Shown: in pieces, positions 1-8,431 of the stretch
How positions within the stretch are numbered: position 1 is the stretch's first letter
Layout of the letters: each line of letters begins with the position of its first letter
Assembly: GCF_003574835.2 (NCBI RefSeq)
Contig: NZ_CP063196.1
Span: 558,001-622,000 of the forward strand
DNA from: Thermobifida halotolerans
Lineage (GTDB): Bacteria; Actinomycetota; Actinomycetes; Streptosporangiales; Streptosporangiaceae
Length of the DNA: 64,000 nucleotides
Reading direction: 5' to 3'
Made by a program: the position numbers and the translations under genes
Notes under the pieces: generated by a model
Databases searched by the model: none
What the model saw: the letters and a program-made list of their open reading frames with translations, nothing else
Told to the model about the DNA's origin: nothing

Positions 1-131
1 AACAGCGCCGCAAAGAACATGAGTTCGTTGGCAAGCCACACGATGGTGCCAACACTCACCAGGTCAGGTCGCTTAGCCGCACCATGCACTGGTGTCGGTC
101 CTGTCTCTTGGTTCGCGGTTACTGTCGCCAC
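1..131 (-). CDS. ctaE: Cytochrome c oxidase subunit III, N-terminal fragment
   Basis: Read on the complement, the left edge encodes the N-terminus of the membrane subunit III of aa3-type cytochrome c oxidase (respiratory complex IV). The block [16 protein letters not shown] is the typical start of the first membrane helix of actinobacterial CtaE, preceded by a short polar leader. I place the start at a GTG (129-131), giving [12 protein letters not shown]; no clear ribosome-binding site precedes it, so the start is tentative. About 43 codons are present before the gene leaves the window. It is divergent from trpD, as in Mycobacterium, where ctaE-qcrCAB lies beside trpD. Confidence 0.85.
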   Translation of the reverse strand, partial: MATVTANQETGPTPVHGAAKRPDLVSVGTIVWLANELMFFAAL

Positions 132-409
132 GCCAGCATTATTGCGGTATCTGGCGAGGGGTGCTGCCCGACCCCCCGTAACGCGTCAGGGCAGGCGGCG
201 TCCCCGGGGGTGCGCGCTGAACTCGTGCTACTCGCGCGAACGCCCCCGCCGCGGTCGCGGCGGCGGTGTGCTCCCCGGGTTTCGGACCGACCCTATACGT
301 TCGGCTCCGGTGGCCGCGAAGGGCGCCAACCGGCAACACCCTGTCGTCTTCGGCGGCACGAGGCAATAGGCTCCCAAGGAGCACCCCGGCCAGTGTAAGG
401 ACGGTAACC

Positions 410-841
410 ATGGCGAACACCGGAACCGACAAGTCGGCTTTGATGCGCGTCCTCGTCTACAGCGACGACGCCTCCGTCCGCGAGCAGGTACGCCTCGCGA
501 TCGGCCGCCGCCCCGCGGCCGACGTGCCCAGGGTCGAGTTCGTCGAGTGCGCGACCGCCCCGGCGGTCCTCAAGCGCCTCGAGGAGACCCGCATCGACGT
601 GGCCGTCTTCGACGGCGAGGCCAGGCCCGCCGGAGGGATGGGCCTGTGCCGGCAGGTCAAGGACGAGATCTTCGAGTGCCCGCCGGTCCTGCTCATCGTC
701 GGCCGCCGCGACGACGGGTGGCTCGCCGCCTGGTCGCGCGCGGACAAGGTCGTCAGCCACCCCGTCGACCCCGTCGCCCTGGCCGAGTCCCTCGCCGAGC
801 TGATGCGCGAACGCGCCCGTCGGTCGGCCATCGCCCGGTAG
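410..841 (+). CDS. Degenerate response-regulator receiver domain protein
   Basis: A 143-residue single-domain protein with a CheY-like fold pattern: strand plus acidic pair VLVYSDD (Asp19/Asp20), a putative phosphoacceptor Asp68 in VAVFDGE, and a C-terminal SHPVDP turn. The invariant receiver Lys before the cis-Pro is replaced by His117, and the Thr/Ser switch position looks like Gly. Phosphorylation-dependent signalling may therefore be altered or lost (inference). There is no output domain. The ATG at 410 is chosen because AAGGA lies about 9 bases upstream. It stands alone between ctaE and trpD, and no partner kinase is visible. Confidence 0.65.
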   Translation: MANTGTDKSALMRVLVYSDDASVREQVRLAIGRRPAADVPRVEFVECATAPAVLKRLEETRIDVAVFDGEARPAGGMGLCRQVKDEIFECPPVLLIVGRRDDGWLAAWSRADKVVSHPVDPVALAESLAELMRERARRSAIAR

Positions 842-1031
842 GCCCGGAAGAAGCGGGTAACAGCGACCGTGTCACTCGCCCGCGCCACCGCGACACCACG
901 CGGCGGCCGGTTCCTCCGGCCCTTCGCCGGCGCTTCACGTCACGGGGCGGACACCGCCCGATGGCGCTCCCGCGCGCCCTCGCCGTGTCCACCCCCTCTC
1001 CCGGTGAAAGCTAAGGAAGCAAGGAATCCCT

Positions 1032-2078
1032 GTGAGTGAACGAACCTGGTCCCAACTGATCGGAGCGCTGCTGGACGGCGCGTCCCTCTCGGCCTCCGAC
1101 ACCGAGTGGGCGATGAACGAGATCATGTCCGGGTCGGCCACCGACGCCCAGATCGCGGGTTTCGCGGTCGCGCTGCGCGCCAAGGGTGAGACCGTCGCCG
1201 AGGTCCGCGGCCTGGCCCAGGGCATGCTCGACAACGCGGTGGAGATCTCCGTCCCCGGACAGACCCTGGACATCGTGGGCACCGGCGGCGACCGCGCGCA
1301 CACCGTCAACGTCTCCACGATGGCCTCCATCGTCGCCTCCGCGGCGGGCGCGCGCGTGGTCAAGCACGGCAACCGGGCCGCCTCCTCCTCGTGCGGCACC
1401 GCCGACGTGCTGGAGCGGCTGGGCGTGGTGATCGACCTCGACCCCGAGGACACCGCCGCGGTCGCCGAGGAGGTCGGGATCACCTTCTGCTTCGCGCCGC
1501 TGTTCCACCCGTCGCTGAAGTACGCGGCCAGGACGCGGCGGGAGCTCGCCGTCCCCACCGTCTTCAACTTCCTGGGACCGCTCACCAACCCCGCCCGGCC
1601 GGTCTCCTCGGCCATCGGGGTCTTCGACCGGGGCATGTGCGAGGTGATCGCCGGGGTGTTCGCCGACCGGGGGGCGCGCGCCCTGGTCTTCCGCGGCGAC
1701 GACGGACTCGACGAGCTGACGACCACCACCACCTCGTCGGTGTGGGTCGTGGTCGACGGCGCGGTCCGCCACGAGCGACTGGACCCCGCCGACCTGGGCA
1801 TCGAGCGTTCGGCGCCCGACGCGCTGCGCGGCGGCGACGCGGAGTTCAACGCCCGGGTCGTGCGCGACCTCCTGGACGGCCGCACCGGCCCGGTGCGCGA
1901 CGCGGTCCTGCTCAACGCGGCGGCGGCGCTGGCCGCGGCCGACGGCGTCACCGGCTCCCTCACCGAGGCGCTGCGCGCCCAGTACGAGCGGGCCGCCGGG
2001 GCCGTGGACAGCGGCGCCGCCCGGCAGCGGCTGGAGGACTGGGTGGAGGCCAGCCAGGCCCGCACCAAGAAGGGCTGA
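1032..2078 (+). CDS. trpD: Anthranilate phosphoribosyltransferase
   Basis: Transfers the phosphoribosyl group of PRPP to anthranilate, the second committed step of tryptophan synthesis (cytosolic). The 348-residue length is normal. The PRPP site [15 protein letters not shown], the anthranilate-site block [18 protein letters not shown] and [14 protein letters not shown] are all present. The start is a GTG preceded by an AAGGAAGCAAGGAA stretch. It is not in a trp operon: the neighbours are a receiver-like gene and, tail to tail, an Lrp-type protein. This stand-alone position beside ctaE is the actinobacterial arrangement. Confidence 0.97.
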   Translation: MSERTWSQLIGALLDGASLSASDTEWAMNEIMSGSATDAQIAGFAVALRAKGETVAEVRGLAQGMLDNAVEISVPGQTLDIVGTGGDRAHTVNVSTMASIVASAAGARVVKHGNRAASSSCGTADVLERLGVVIDLDPEDTAAVAEEVGITFCFAPLFHPSLKYAARTRRELAVPTVFNFLGPLTNPARPVSSAIGVFDRGMCEVIAGVFADRGARALVFRGDDGLDELTTTTTSSVWVVVDGAVRHERLDPADLGIERSAPDALRGGDAEFNARVVRDLLDGRTGPVRDAVLLNAAAALAAADGVTGSLTEALRAQYERAAGAVDSGAARQRLEDWVEASQARTKKG

Positions 2079-2099
2079 GACACGGTTCCGTCCCGCGCC

Positions 2100-2134
2100 G
2101 GGCGCGCGGTCCCGTTCGGCGGGGCCGCGCGCCC
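2100..2134. terminator. Convergent terminator between trpD and the Lrp-type gene
   Basis: A 15-bp stem (GGGCGCGCGG... pairing with ...CCGCGCGCCC, one G-T wobble) closes a 5-base loop (2115-2119). It lies between two genes that end towards each other. There is no T-tract, as is common for actinobacterial terminators. Confidence 0.7.
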
Positions 2135-2140
2135 GCGCCG

Positions 2141-2416
2141 TCAGAGCCCCAGTGAGAAGGCCGCCTCCAGGTCGTGCCGGGAGTAGGTGTGGAAGGCGAT
2201 GTGGGTGTCCGACGACAGCACGCCCGGCACCCTGTTGATCCGGCCGGGGATCACCTCGGCGAGTTCCTGGTGCTCGCGGACGCGCACGACCGCGATCAGG
2301 TCGATCTCCCCGGTGACGGAGTAGACCTCGCTGACCCCCTCCAGGTCGGCGATGGTCGCGGCGACCTCGGGAATGCGGCCCACGTCGGCTTTGATCATCA
2401 CGATCGCGGTGATCAC
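2141..2416 (-). CDS. Lrp/AsnC ligand-binding (RAM) domain protein
   Basis: A 91-residue protein that consists only of the ligand-binding/oligomerisation domain of Lrp/AsnC regulators (alpha-beta sandwich; MITAIVMIKAD, VSEVYSVTGEIDLIAVVRV, GVLSSDTHIAF). There is no helix-turn-helix, so it is unlikely to bind DNA itself. Stand-alone RAM proteins may sense amino acids or modulate full-length Lrp partners (family knowledge, not shown here). The start is GTG with GAGGAGG six bases upstream. It lies 34 bases downstream of the rhomboid gene on the same strand, so co-transcription is likely. Confidence 0.9.
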   Translation of the reverse strand: MITAIVMIKADVGRIPEVAATIADLEGVSEVYSVTGEIDLIAVVRVREHQELAEVIPGRINRVPGVLSSDTHIAFHTYSRHDLEAAFSLGL

Positions 2417-2450
2417 GTGTCCTCCTCGAAAAAGAGAGCGTCCGACGGCC

Positions 2451-3227
2451 TCAGTGCACGTCGGACAGGCGGGCGCCCGCCCCCCAGCGGACGCGGTAGA
2501 CGAGCAGCCCCACGACCAGACCGGTGAGGAAGCCGTAGACGTGTGCGGCGTAGGCCACGCTCCCCTGCTGCTCGTCCGGGTAGAGGCTGCTGCTGAGGTA
2601 GAGAAAGTAGTCCAGCGCGAAGAAGGTGGCCACCAGCATCCACCCGGGCAGCCGCACCGGGAGGATGCCCAGCAGCAGCGTGGTCACCCTGCTGCGGAAC
2701 TGAACGACGAGGTAGGCGCCCAGCACCCCGGAGATCGCGCCCGAGGCGCCCACCATCGGGACCACGGCGGGCCCCTCGGCGAGGGCGAAGCCGTAGCAGG
2801 CCGCCAGTCCCGTGCCCAGGTAGATGGCCGCGAAGCGGAACCTGCCCAGCCGGTCCTCCACGCAGGGGCCGAACACGAACAGGTACACCATGTTGCCGAC
2901 CAGGTGCCAGGCGTCGGCGTGCAGGAACATCGAGGTGACCGCCGACACCCACGGCCACGTGCCGGCCGGGTCGACGGAGCACACCGCGAAGGAGTCCACC
3001 TGCTCGGCGCCCAACCGCGTGCCGGTGAGCAGTTCGGCGGGGAAGGCCGCCCAGCGCAGCAGGTACTGCTCCAGCGCGCACACCCGGGCCGACGGGTCGC
3101 CGTACCAGACGGCCAGCATCGACATCGGGGACAGCAGGTAGACCGTGACGTTCACGGCGACCAGCGCGTAGGTGACCACCGGCACTCTGCGTACCGGATA
3201 GTCGTCGCTGAGTGGAATGCCTGCCAT
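2451..3227 (-). CDS. Rhomboid-family intramembrane serine protease
   Basis: A 258-residue polytopic membrane protein. Rhomboid hallmarks are in order: WHLVGNM around residues 107-113 (oxyanion Asn112), the nucleophile Ser162 in GASGAISG, and the catalytic His229 in YAAHVYGF. Six or so hydrophobic helices surround them, matching the minimal rhomboid core. It cleaves membrane-spanning substrates within the bilayer; the substrate is unknown. A long loop after the first helix contains two Cys and could be extracytoplasmic. The Lrp-type gene follows on the same strand, and the nuclease gene precedes it by 40 bases. Confidence 0.94.
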   Translation of the reverse strand: MAGIPLSDDYPVRRVPVVTYALVAVNVTVYLLSPMSMLAVWYGDPSARVCALEQYLLRWAAFPAELLTGTRLGAEQVDSFAVCSVDPAGTWPWVSAVTSMFLHADAWHLVGNMVYLFVFGPCVEDRLGRFRFAAIYLGTGLAACYGFALAEGPAVVPMVGASGAISGVLGAYLVVQFRSRVTTLLLGILPVRLPGWMLVATFFALDYFLYLSSSLYPDEQQGSVAYAAHVYGFLTGLVVGLLVYRVRWGAGARLSDVH

Positions 3228-3267
3228 AGGCCCCGTGTCCGTTTCCTCGGAGAACTCCTGTCGTGAC

Positions 3268-5085
3268 TCAGTCTGTCAGGATTTCCGGCTGATTTTGCGC
3301 CCACGGAGTGGCGTGCCGGTGAATCAGGTGCCGGTACCGCTCCGCCCCGCCGACCGGGCAGACCCAGTCGCGTTCCACCTCCAGCAGCCGTGTCCCCGGC
3401 GACTCCAGCCAGCGCAGCAGGCACTCGGTCTCGGCCGCGTCCGCGCGGGGCAGCGAACCCGTCCCCGCGGGGACGGTCTCGGCGGTGGCCACCAGCGCGC
3501 GCAGGAAGGCCCGCGGGTCGCTTCCGGGACGCATGCGCCCGCTGGCGGCCAGTCGGCCGTGCCGCACCACGCACAACTCCCAGTCGTCCCCCACCGGGCG
3601 GGCCGCCACCAGGTGGGGCACGGCTCCCAGCGCGCGCAGCCGCTGCGTGCGCGCCGCGGCGCCCAGGAACGCCGACAGCCGGTCCCGGTGGACCGCCGCC
3701 TCCTCGTAGCGCAGCTCCCGCGCCAGCGTGGCGACGTGCGCGCTGACGGCCTCCACGACGGAGGAGACGTCACCGGTCATCGCGCGGGCGGCCGCCGCGG
3801 CGTGGACGGTGTACTCGGCGGGGGACTGCGCGCCCTCGCACGGCGCGCCGCAGCGGCCCATCCCGGCCAGCGCGCAGGCGGCGCCCCTGCGGGGCGGGGT
3901 GATCCGGTGGGAGCAGCGGCGCAGCGGGAAGGCGTGGTGCAGGGCGTCGCGCGCCGACTCGGCGGCCCGGGTGCCGGGGAACGGGCCCAGGTAGCAGGCG
4001 CCGTCGTCACGGACCTCCCGGACCACCGCCAGCCGGGGGAACGTCTCGGCGGTCAGCTTGAGCCAGGGCGCGCGCTCGGGGTTGCGGGAGCGCCGGTTGT
4101 AGGGCGGTTTGCGTTCGGCGATCAACCGGAGTTCGCGGACCTCCGCCTCCACGGCGGTGTCGCACACGATCGGCGTGACCCGTTCGGCCAGACCGACCAT
4201 CTCGCGGATGCGGGGCCGGGTCTCCGACGCGGTGAAGTAGGACCGCACCCTGGTGCGCAGGTTGACGCTCTTGCCGACGTAGAGGGACGCGCCCGAGGCG
4301 TCCTCGAAGACGTAGACGCCCGGCGCGTCCGGGATGCTGTCGGCGAGGTGCCGCCTGCCGCGCTGCGCGGGCGTGGGCGCGCTGCGGAAGGCCCGCAACT
4401 CCTCCCAGGTGTCCACCCCCCGGGAGCGGAGCCGTCCGATGAGGCCGCGCAGGACTCCCGCGGTGGCCCGGGCGTCGTCGAGCGCCCGGTGCGTGGGCCG
4501 GTCGGCGACCCCGAAGAAACCGGCGAGCGTGCCGAGCTTGTGGTTGGCGACCTCGCCGCGCGCCACCAGGCGGCGCGCCAGCCGCAGGGTGTCCAGCACC
4601 GCGGGGGAGGGCCAGCGCGTTCCGTGCGCCGCGCACGCGGCCTTGAGGAAACCCACGTCGAACGGGGCGTTGTGGGCGACCAGCACGGTATCGGGGCCGA
4701 AGCCGGCGAACTCCAGGAAGGCGGGGAGCGCCGTCTCGACGGGGGGCGCGGAGTCCACCATGGCCTGGGAGATCCCGGTCAGCAGGGTGACGAACGGCGG
4801 AACGGGGGTCCGCGGGTTCACCAGTGTGCCGAACTCGTCCAGGACCCGTCCGTCGCGGACCCGCACCGCGCCGATCTCGGTGATGCCCGCCTCGCCGGGG
4901 CGGGGGCCGGTGGTCTCCAGATCGACCACCACGAACGTGGTGGCGGCGAGCGGGGTCCCCAGTTCGTCGAAGGCGCCCTGGACCGGATGCCTGGGTTGTG
5001 CCACCACGCCAGCGTACGGGTGTTCGGGACAACGGGGAACCCGCGGGTGCTTTGCGCACACCCGGTCGTCTCCCAGGGCGTTCAT
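3268..5085 (-). CDS. DEDDh exonuclease fused to a UvrC/Cho-like GIY-YIG nuclease
   Basis: A two-nuclease fusion of 605 residues, the arrangement of M. tuberculosis Rv2191, also found next to trpD. The N-terminal part is an RNase T/DNA polymerase epsilon-type 3'-5' exonuclease (VVDLETTG, HNAPFDVGFLKAA, HRALDDARAT carrying the acidic residues and His). The C-terminal part has a GIY-YIG domain (PGVYVFEDASGASLYVGKSV) and UvrC-like middle segments, but the UvrC helix-hairpin-helix end is not obvious. A role in DNA repair is inferred. The ATG at 5083-5085 has no good ribosome-binding site. A GTG near 5008 (VVAQPRHPVQGAF) is an equally plausible start and would remove about 26 residues. Confidence 0.92.
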   Translation of the reverse strand: MNALGDDRVCAKHPRVPRCPEHPYAGVVAQPRHPVQGAFDELGTPLAATTFVVVDLETTGPRPGEAGITEIGAVRVRDGRVLDEFGTLVNPRTPVPPFVTLLTGISQAMVDSAPPVETALPAFLEFAGFGPDTVLVAHNAPFDVGFLKAACAAHGTRWPSPAVLDTLRLARRLVARGEVANHKLGTLAGFFGVADRPTHRALDDARATAGVLRGLIGRLRSRGVDTWEELRAFRSAPTPAQRGRRHLADSIPDAPGVYVFEDASGASLYVGKSVNLRTRVRSYFTASETRPRIREMVGLAERVTPIVCDTAVEAEVRELRLIAERKPPYNRRSRNPERAPWLKLTAETFPRLAVVREVRDDGACYLGPFPGTRAAESARDALHHAFPLRRCSHRITPPRRGAACALAGMGRCGAPCEGAQSPAEYTVHAAAAARAMTGDVSSVVEAVSAHVATLARELRYEEAAVHRDRLSAFLGAAARTQRLRALGAVPHLVAARPVGDDWELCVVRHGRLAASGRMRPGSDPRAFLRALVATAETVPAGTGSLPRADAAETECLLRWLESPGTRLLEVERDWVCPVGGAERYRHLIHRHATPWAQNQPEILTD

Positions 5086-5193
5086 GGAAAGATGGCCTGG
5101 ACTGGTCGATGTCCGCCCGGCCGCGGCCGCTCCGGGAGCGACCGCGCCCCCGTCCGGGCGGCCGGGCCGTGACCGACGGAGGAGGAACGGACT

Positions 5194-5241
5194 GTGAGGG
5201 CTGCGACGGCGCCGCTCGGAAACGGCGGGGCATCGTCATGA
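5194..5241 (+). CDS. Possible 15-codon leader ORF coupled to the NYN gene
   Basis: GTG at 5194 lies eight bases after a strong GGAGGA ribosome-binding site and opens a 15-codon frame (MRAATAPLGNGGASS). Its TGA overlaps the ATG of the next gene (ATGA at 5238-5241). The downstream gene itself has only a weak site. The arrangement suggests translational coupling through a short upstream ORF. The peptide has no recognisable composition bias that would hint at attenuation. Expression is not demonstrated. Confidence 0.35.
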   Translation: MRAATAPLGNGGASS

Positions 5242-6590
5242 CCGACGGTTCCGAGCACGCGGGAGAGGAGCACACGACGGAATCCGCGGAGACGGAGGCG
5301 CTGGACCGGCCGCTGCCCGAGGCGGTCCGCACCCGGATCATCGAGTACGGGGCCGAGATCCTCGCCGCGCTGCCTCCCGCCGAGATTCCTCCGAGACTGC
5401 GCCGGATCGCCAAGTTCGAACCGCGCCGCCGGGCGCGGCTGGCCGGGCCGGACATCGCCGCCCAACTGGAGTCCGACGCCGCGTTCCGCGACCGGGTGGC
5501 CGACCGGATGCGCCAGGCGTGGCCGACCCTGGCCGAGGAGCTCGACCGCGGGGAGGTCCCGCCCGCGGTCGACCCGGTCGTCCTCGGGACGGTCGCCTAC
5601 GTGCTGCGGCCCCCCGGGTGGTCGGCGGTCGTCGAGCGGGTCCACACCGAACTCGACCGCGAGGCCAGGGCCAAGGCCGCGGACAACACCGCGGAGACCA
5701 TCACCGAGCTGCGCGACAGACTCGACGAGGTCAAGGCCGAGCACCGGCAGGAGCTGCTCCGCCTCCGCGCCGAGCTGCGCGAGCACAAGGCCGAGATCAG
5801 CGACCTGCGCCGCAGGCTGCACCACGAGCGCCAGCGCGCCAGGAAGGCGGTGCGCGACGCCGAGCGGTCGGTGGCCGAGGCGCGGGAGCGCAGCGACGAC
5901 GCGGCCGCGCGGCTGAACTCCGTCGAGGCCGAGAACCGGCGGCTGCGCAACCGGCTGGCCGCAGCGGAGGCCCAGGTCGAGAACGCCCGCCGGGCCGCCC
6001 GCGCGGGGCGCAGCGCGGAGGAGGCGCGGCTGCGGGTGCTGCTGGACGTGCTCCAGGAGGCCGCGCAGGGGCTGCGCCGGGAGCTCGCGCTGCCCGCCTC
6101 GATCACGCTGCCCGCCGACCTGGTGGCCGCCGAGGCGCGCGCCGGGACCGCCGGGATGCCGGGACTGGGGCTGCCCGCCGACGACCCCGGACTCGTCGAC
6201 CAGTTGCTGGCGATACCGCACGTCCACCTGCTCGTGGACGGCTACAACGTCACCAAGACCGGGTACGGCACCCGGCCGCTGGCGGACCAGCGCGCCAAGC
6301 TGCTGTCCGGGCTGGAGGGCCTGGCCTCGCAGACCAAAGCCGAGATCACCTGCGTGTTCGACGGCGCCGAGATCGACGCCCCGGTACCGCTGGCGGCGTC
6401 CCGCCGGGTCCGCGTGCTCTTCAGCAGTCCCGGGGAGACCGCCGACGAGCTGATCATCCGGCTGGTGCGGGCCGAGCCGGAGGGTAGACCCCTGGCCGTG
6501 GTCACCTCCGACAAGGAGATCATCGCCGCGGTGCGGCGGGAGAAGGCGCGTACGGTGGCCTCCTCCCTGCTGCTGCGGCGCCTGGAGTGA
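5238..6590 (+). CDS. NYN (PIN-like) domain protein with coiled-coil region
   Basis: A 450-residue protein. Residues about 1-140 form a helical N-terminal domain, about 140-270 a long charged coiled coil (Glu/Arg/Ala heptads), and the last 150 residues an NYN/YacP-type ribonuclease fold. Visible NYN features are the strand HLLVDGYNVTKTGYG with the metal-binding Asp, CVFDGAEID, SPGETADELII and VVTSDKEI. The family is predicted to cut or process RNA; the substrate is unknown. ATG 5238 is chosen from the ATGA overlap with a short leader frame. An in-frame GTG at 5169 is upstream of the ribosome-binding site and so less likely. Confidence 0.85.
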   Translation: MTDGSEHAGEEHTTESAETEALDRPLPEAVRTRIIEYGAEILAALPPAEIPPRLRRIAKFEPRRRARLAGPDIAAQLESDAAFRDRVADRMRQAWPTLAEELDRGEVPPAVDPVVLGTVAYVLRPPGWSAVVERVHTELDREARAKAADNTAETITELRDRLDEVKAEHRQELLRLRAELREHKAEISDLRRRLHHERQRARKAVRDAERSVAEARERSDDAAARLNSVEAENRRLRNRLAAAEAQVENARRAARAGRSAEEARLRVLLDVLQEAAQGLRRELALPASITLPADLVAAEARAGTAGMPGLGLPADDPGLVDQLLAIPHVHLLVDGYNVTKTGYGTRPLADQRAKLLSGLEGLASQTKAEITCVFDGAEIDAPVPLAASRRVRVLFSSPGETADELIIRLVRAEPEGRPLAVVTSDKEIIAAVRREKARTVASSLLLRRLE

Positions 6591-6645
6591 CTCCGCGGTG
6601 ACCGGGGTCTCCGGTTGTGCCGACAGTTACAATTCCTCATCGCGG

Positions 6646-6675
6646 TTGAGGGCCCGGAACCGGGTCCGCTAAGTT
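6646..6675 (+). promoter_or_regulatory. Candidate promoter of the first NlpC/P60 gene
   Basis: TTGAGG (6646-6651), an 18-base spacer and TAAGTT (6670-6675) resemble a sigma-70-type promoter. The predicted leader to the ATG at 6804 is about 120 bases. A similar TTGAGT/TATGTT pair precedes the paralogue at 8162, which supports the reading. Not tested. Confidence 0.4.
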
Positions 6676-6803
6676 CTATTCGGAGTCATGGCTGTGCGCG
6701 CCGAATCGCGCCGCCGACTCCACGCGTCGCACCCCCAGACGCACCCCCCGCTTCACCAGAACCCCTCATGGTGGACTTTGATCGAAGGAGCGTGTACCGC
6801 CCC

Positions 6804-7799
6804 ATGTCTGACAAAGGTGGACGGCGCGCGGCCCGTCGGATCGCGACCGGACTCGGGTTCGTGGCGGCCGGTGGCCTGGTCCTGCCCCAAGGGATCGCGC
6901 ACGCCGAGCCGACCCAGGAGGAGGTCGAGGCCAAGCTCGAGGAGCTCCACGAGGAGGCCAGCGCCCTCGTCGACGAGTACAACGCGATCCAGGAGGAGTA
7001 CGAGGCCGCCCAGGAGAAGGTCGAGGAGCTCGACAAGCAACTGGGCGACGAGGAGGAGCGCTACGAGGAGCTGCGTGAGAAGGTCTCCTCTTTCGCCAGC
7101 GCCGCCTACATGTCTCCCGACCTGGAGGCGGTGACCACGATCCTCTCGGTCGACGACCCCGCCGACGTCCTGGAGCAGTCCGCGGACCTGAGCTACCTCT
7201 CCGAGAGCCAGCGGGCCGAGCTGGAGGAGTTCTCCAACTCCTCCGAGCGGCTGATCCAGCTCAAGGAGGAGAACGAGGAGCTCCTCGCGGACGCCGAGGA
7301 GAAGAAGGACGAGGTCGAGCAGAAGCAGGAGGAGGTCGAGGAGAAGATCGAGGAGCAGGAGACCCTGCTCGCGCAGTTCCCCGACGCCGACCCCATGACC
7401 GAGGCCTCGAACTCGACCGGCGGCACCTACTCGGGTCCGGCCTCGGGCAACGCCCGCACGGCCCTCGACTTCGCCTACGCCCAGATCGGCAAGCCCTACG
7501 TCTGGGGCGGCACCGGCCCGGACGGCTACGACTGCTCCGGCCTCATCATGCGCGCCTGGGGCGCGGCGGGCGTGAGCCTGCCCCGCACCACCTACGACCA
7601 GGCCAACGCCGGGACTCGGGTCAACTACGAGAGCATGCAGCCCGGCGACCTCATCTTCTTCTACCCCGAACTGGGCCACGCGGGGCTGTACGCGGGCAAC
7701 GGGCAGATGGTCCACGCCCCCAGCTCCGGGCGGACCGTCGAGGTGGTCTCGCTGTCGGGGTACTGGTCCAACCACTTCCAGTTCGCGGTGCGGCCGTAG
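6804..7799 (+). CDS. Secreted NlpC/P60 (C40) peptidoglycan endopeptidase, copy 1
   Basis: A 331-residue cell-wall hydrolase related to RipA/RipC, which cuts the D-Glu-mDAP bond of peptidoglycan stems. A signal peptide (RRAARRIATGLGFVAAGG, cleavage after AHA) is followed by a long acidic coiled coil (about residues 35-195) and a C-terminal NlpC/P60 domain with YDCSG (Cys nucleophile), GHAGLY and HAPSSG (His residues). ATG 6804 is preceded by GAAGGAG at 6784-6790. The gene holds the same position as Rv2190c (ripC) relative to the Rv2191-like nuclease and fadD15. A paralogue follows directly, suggesting tandem duplication. The coiled coil may hold the enzyme inactive until an FtsEX-type partner engages it (inference). 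Confidence 0.93.
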   Translation: MSDKGGRRAARRIATGLGFVAAGGLVLPQGIAHAEPTQEEVEAKLEELHEEASALVDEYNAIQEEYEAAQEKVEELDKQLGDEEERYEELREKVSSFASAAYMSPDLEAVTTILSVDDPADVLEQSADLSYLSESQRAELEEFSNSSERLIQLKEENEELLADAEEKKDEVEQKQEEVEEKIEEQETLLAQFPDADPMTEASNSTGGTYSGPASGNARTALDFAYAQIGKPYVWGGTGPDGYDCSGLIMRAWGAAGVSLPRTTYDQANAGTRVNYESMQPGDLIFFYPELGHAGLYAGNGQMVHAPSSGRTVEVVSLSGYWSNHFQFAVRP

Positions 7800-7960
7800 C
7801 CCGCGCCTCCGAGGGGAGGGCGGGGGCTGCCCGGAGCGGTGTCTCCAGGGAGGGGCAGAAGGGTCCGGTCGTGACCGTCGAGGGGTCGCGGCCGCCGCGG
7901 ATCCGTGCGCCTCGGGTGTTCCGTACCGCCCGGGCGTGAGCCGGACGAGAGGTCGTCTCC

Positions 7961-7994
7961 GGGGGTGACGGCGCGGACCCGCGCCGTCACCCCC
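7961..7994 (+). terminator. Terminator after NlpC/P60 copy 1
   Basis: A perfect 15-bp stem (GGGGGTGACGGCGCG with its complement) closes a GACC loop and is followed by GTTTCC. It lies 160 bases after the stop codon and separates the two paralogues into distinct transcription units. Confidence 0.65.
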
Positions 7995-8431
7995 GTTTCC
8001 GGCTTCGTGGGCAGTCTCTCCCCGGCGGAGACAGGGCGGACCGTGCGGAGCCGGAGATCCCGCCCCGGGGTCCGGGTGGGAAGTCCGGGGCCGGACGGAA
8101 TCGGCGGACTCCAATGTGATTTCGGGCTTTTGCGAATTTCGTCCCCAAAATAACGAATTGGTTGAGTTCAGCAGCTCGGATGCACTATGTTCATCACCGA
8201 GCGAAGTCGTGACTCTCGCCATCACCCGATGGCAGCGACCGCTCCCGCCGTACTCCGCGACCTCCCTCGCACGTTCTGAGCGCGGAGGCCGGGAAACCTC
8301 CCTCCTGGCACGCGACCCCCGTCGACGAGTCGTGCCCGGGGAGTTTCTTACGCTGTCGGGACAACTCCCCGTCCCGACCCACACGCGCTTTTCACCGGCA
8401 GGCGGACACGGGAGAAAGGTGTGCCACAACC
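7995..8431 (+). other. Gene-free leader region of NlpC/P60 copy 2
   Basis: No gene is visible. The part 8110-8200 is clearly AT-richer than its surroundings and holds a candidate promoter at 8162-8191. From a start near 8198 the transcript would have an untranslated leader of about 230 bases with several short stems. Cell-wall hydrolase genes of actinomycetes often carry a c-di-AMP (ydaO) riboswitch, but I could not match its conserved blocks here. Confidence 0.4.
8162..8191 (+). promoter_or_regulatory. Candidate promoter of NlpC/P60 copy 2
   Basis: TTGAGT (8162-8167) and TATGTT (8186-8191) are separated by 18 bases within a locally AT-rich stretch upstream of the second endopeptidase gene. 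Confidence 0.45.

Noticed and set aside
8192-8431. Possible ydaO (c-di-AMP) riboswitch before the second NlpC/P60 gene
   Set aside because: The genomic context is right, but the conserved GGGGGAACC and GGGTGAATC-type blocks are not present by eye. Only the long leader is reported.
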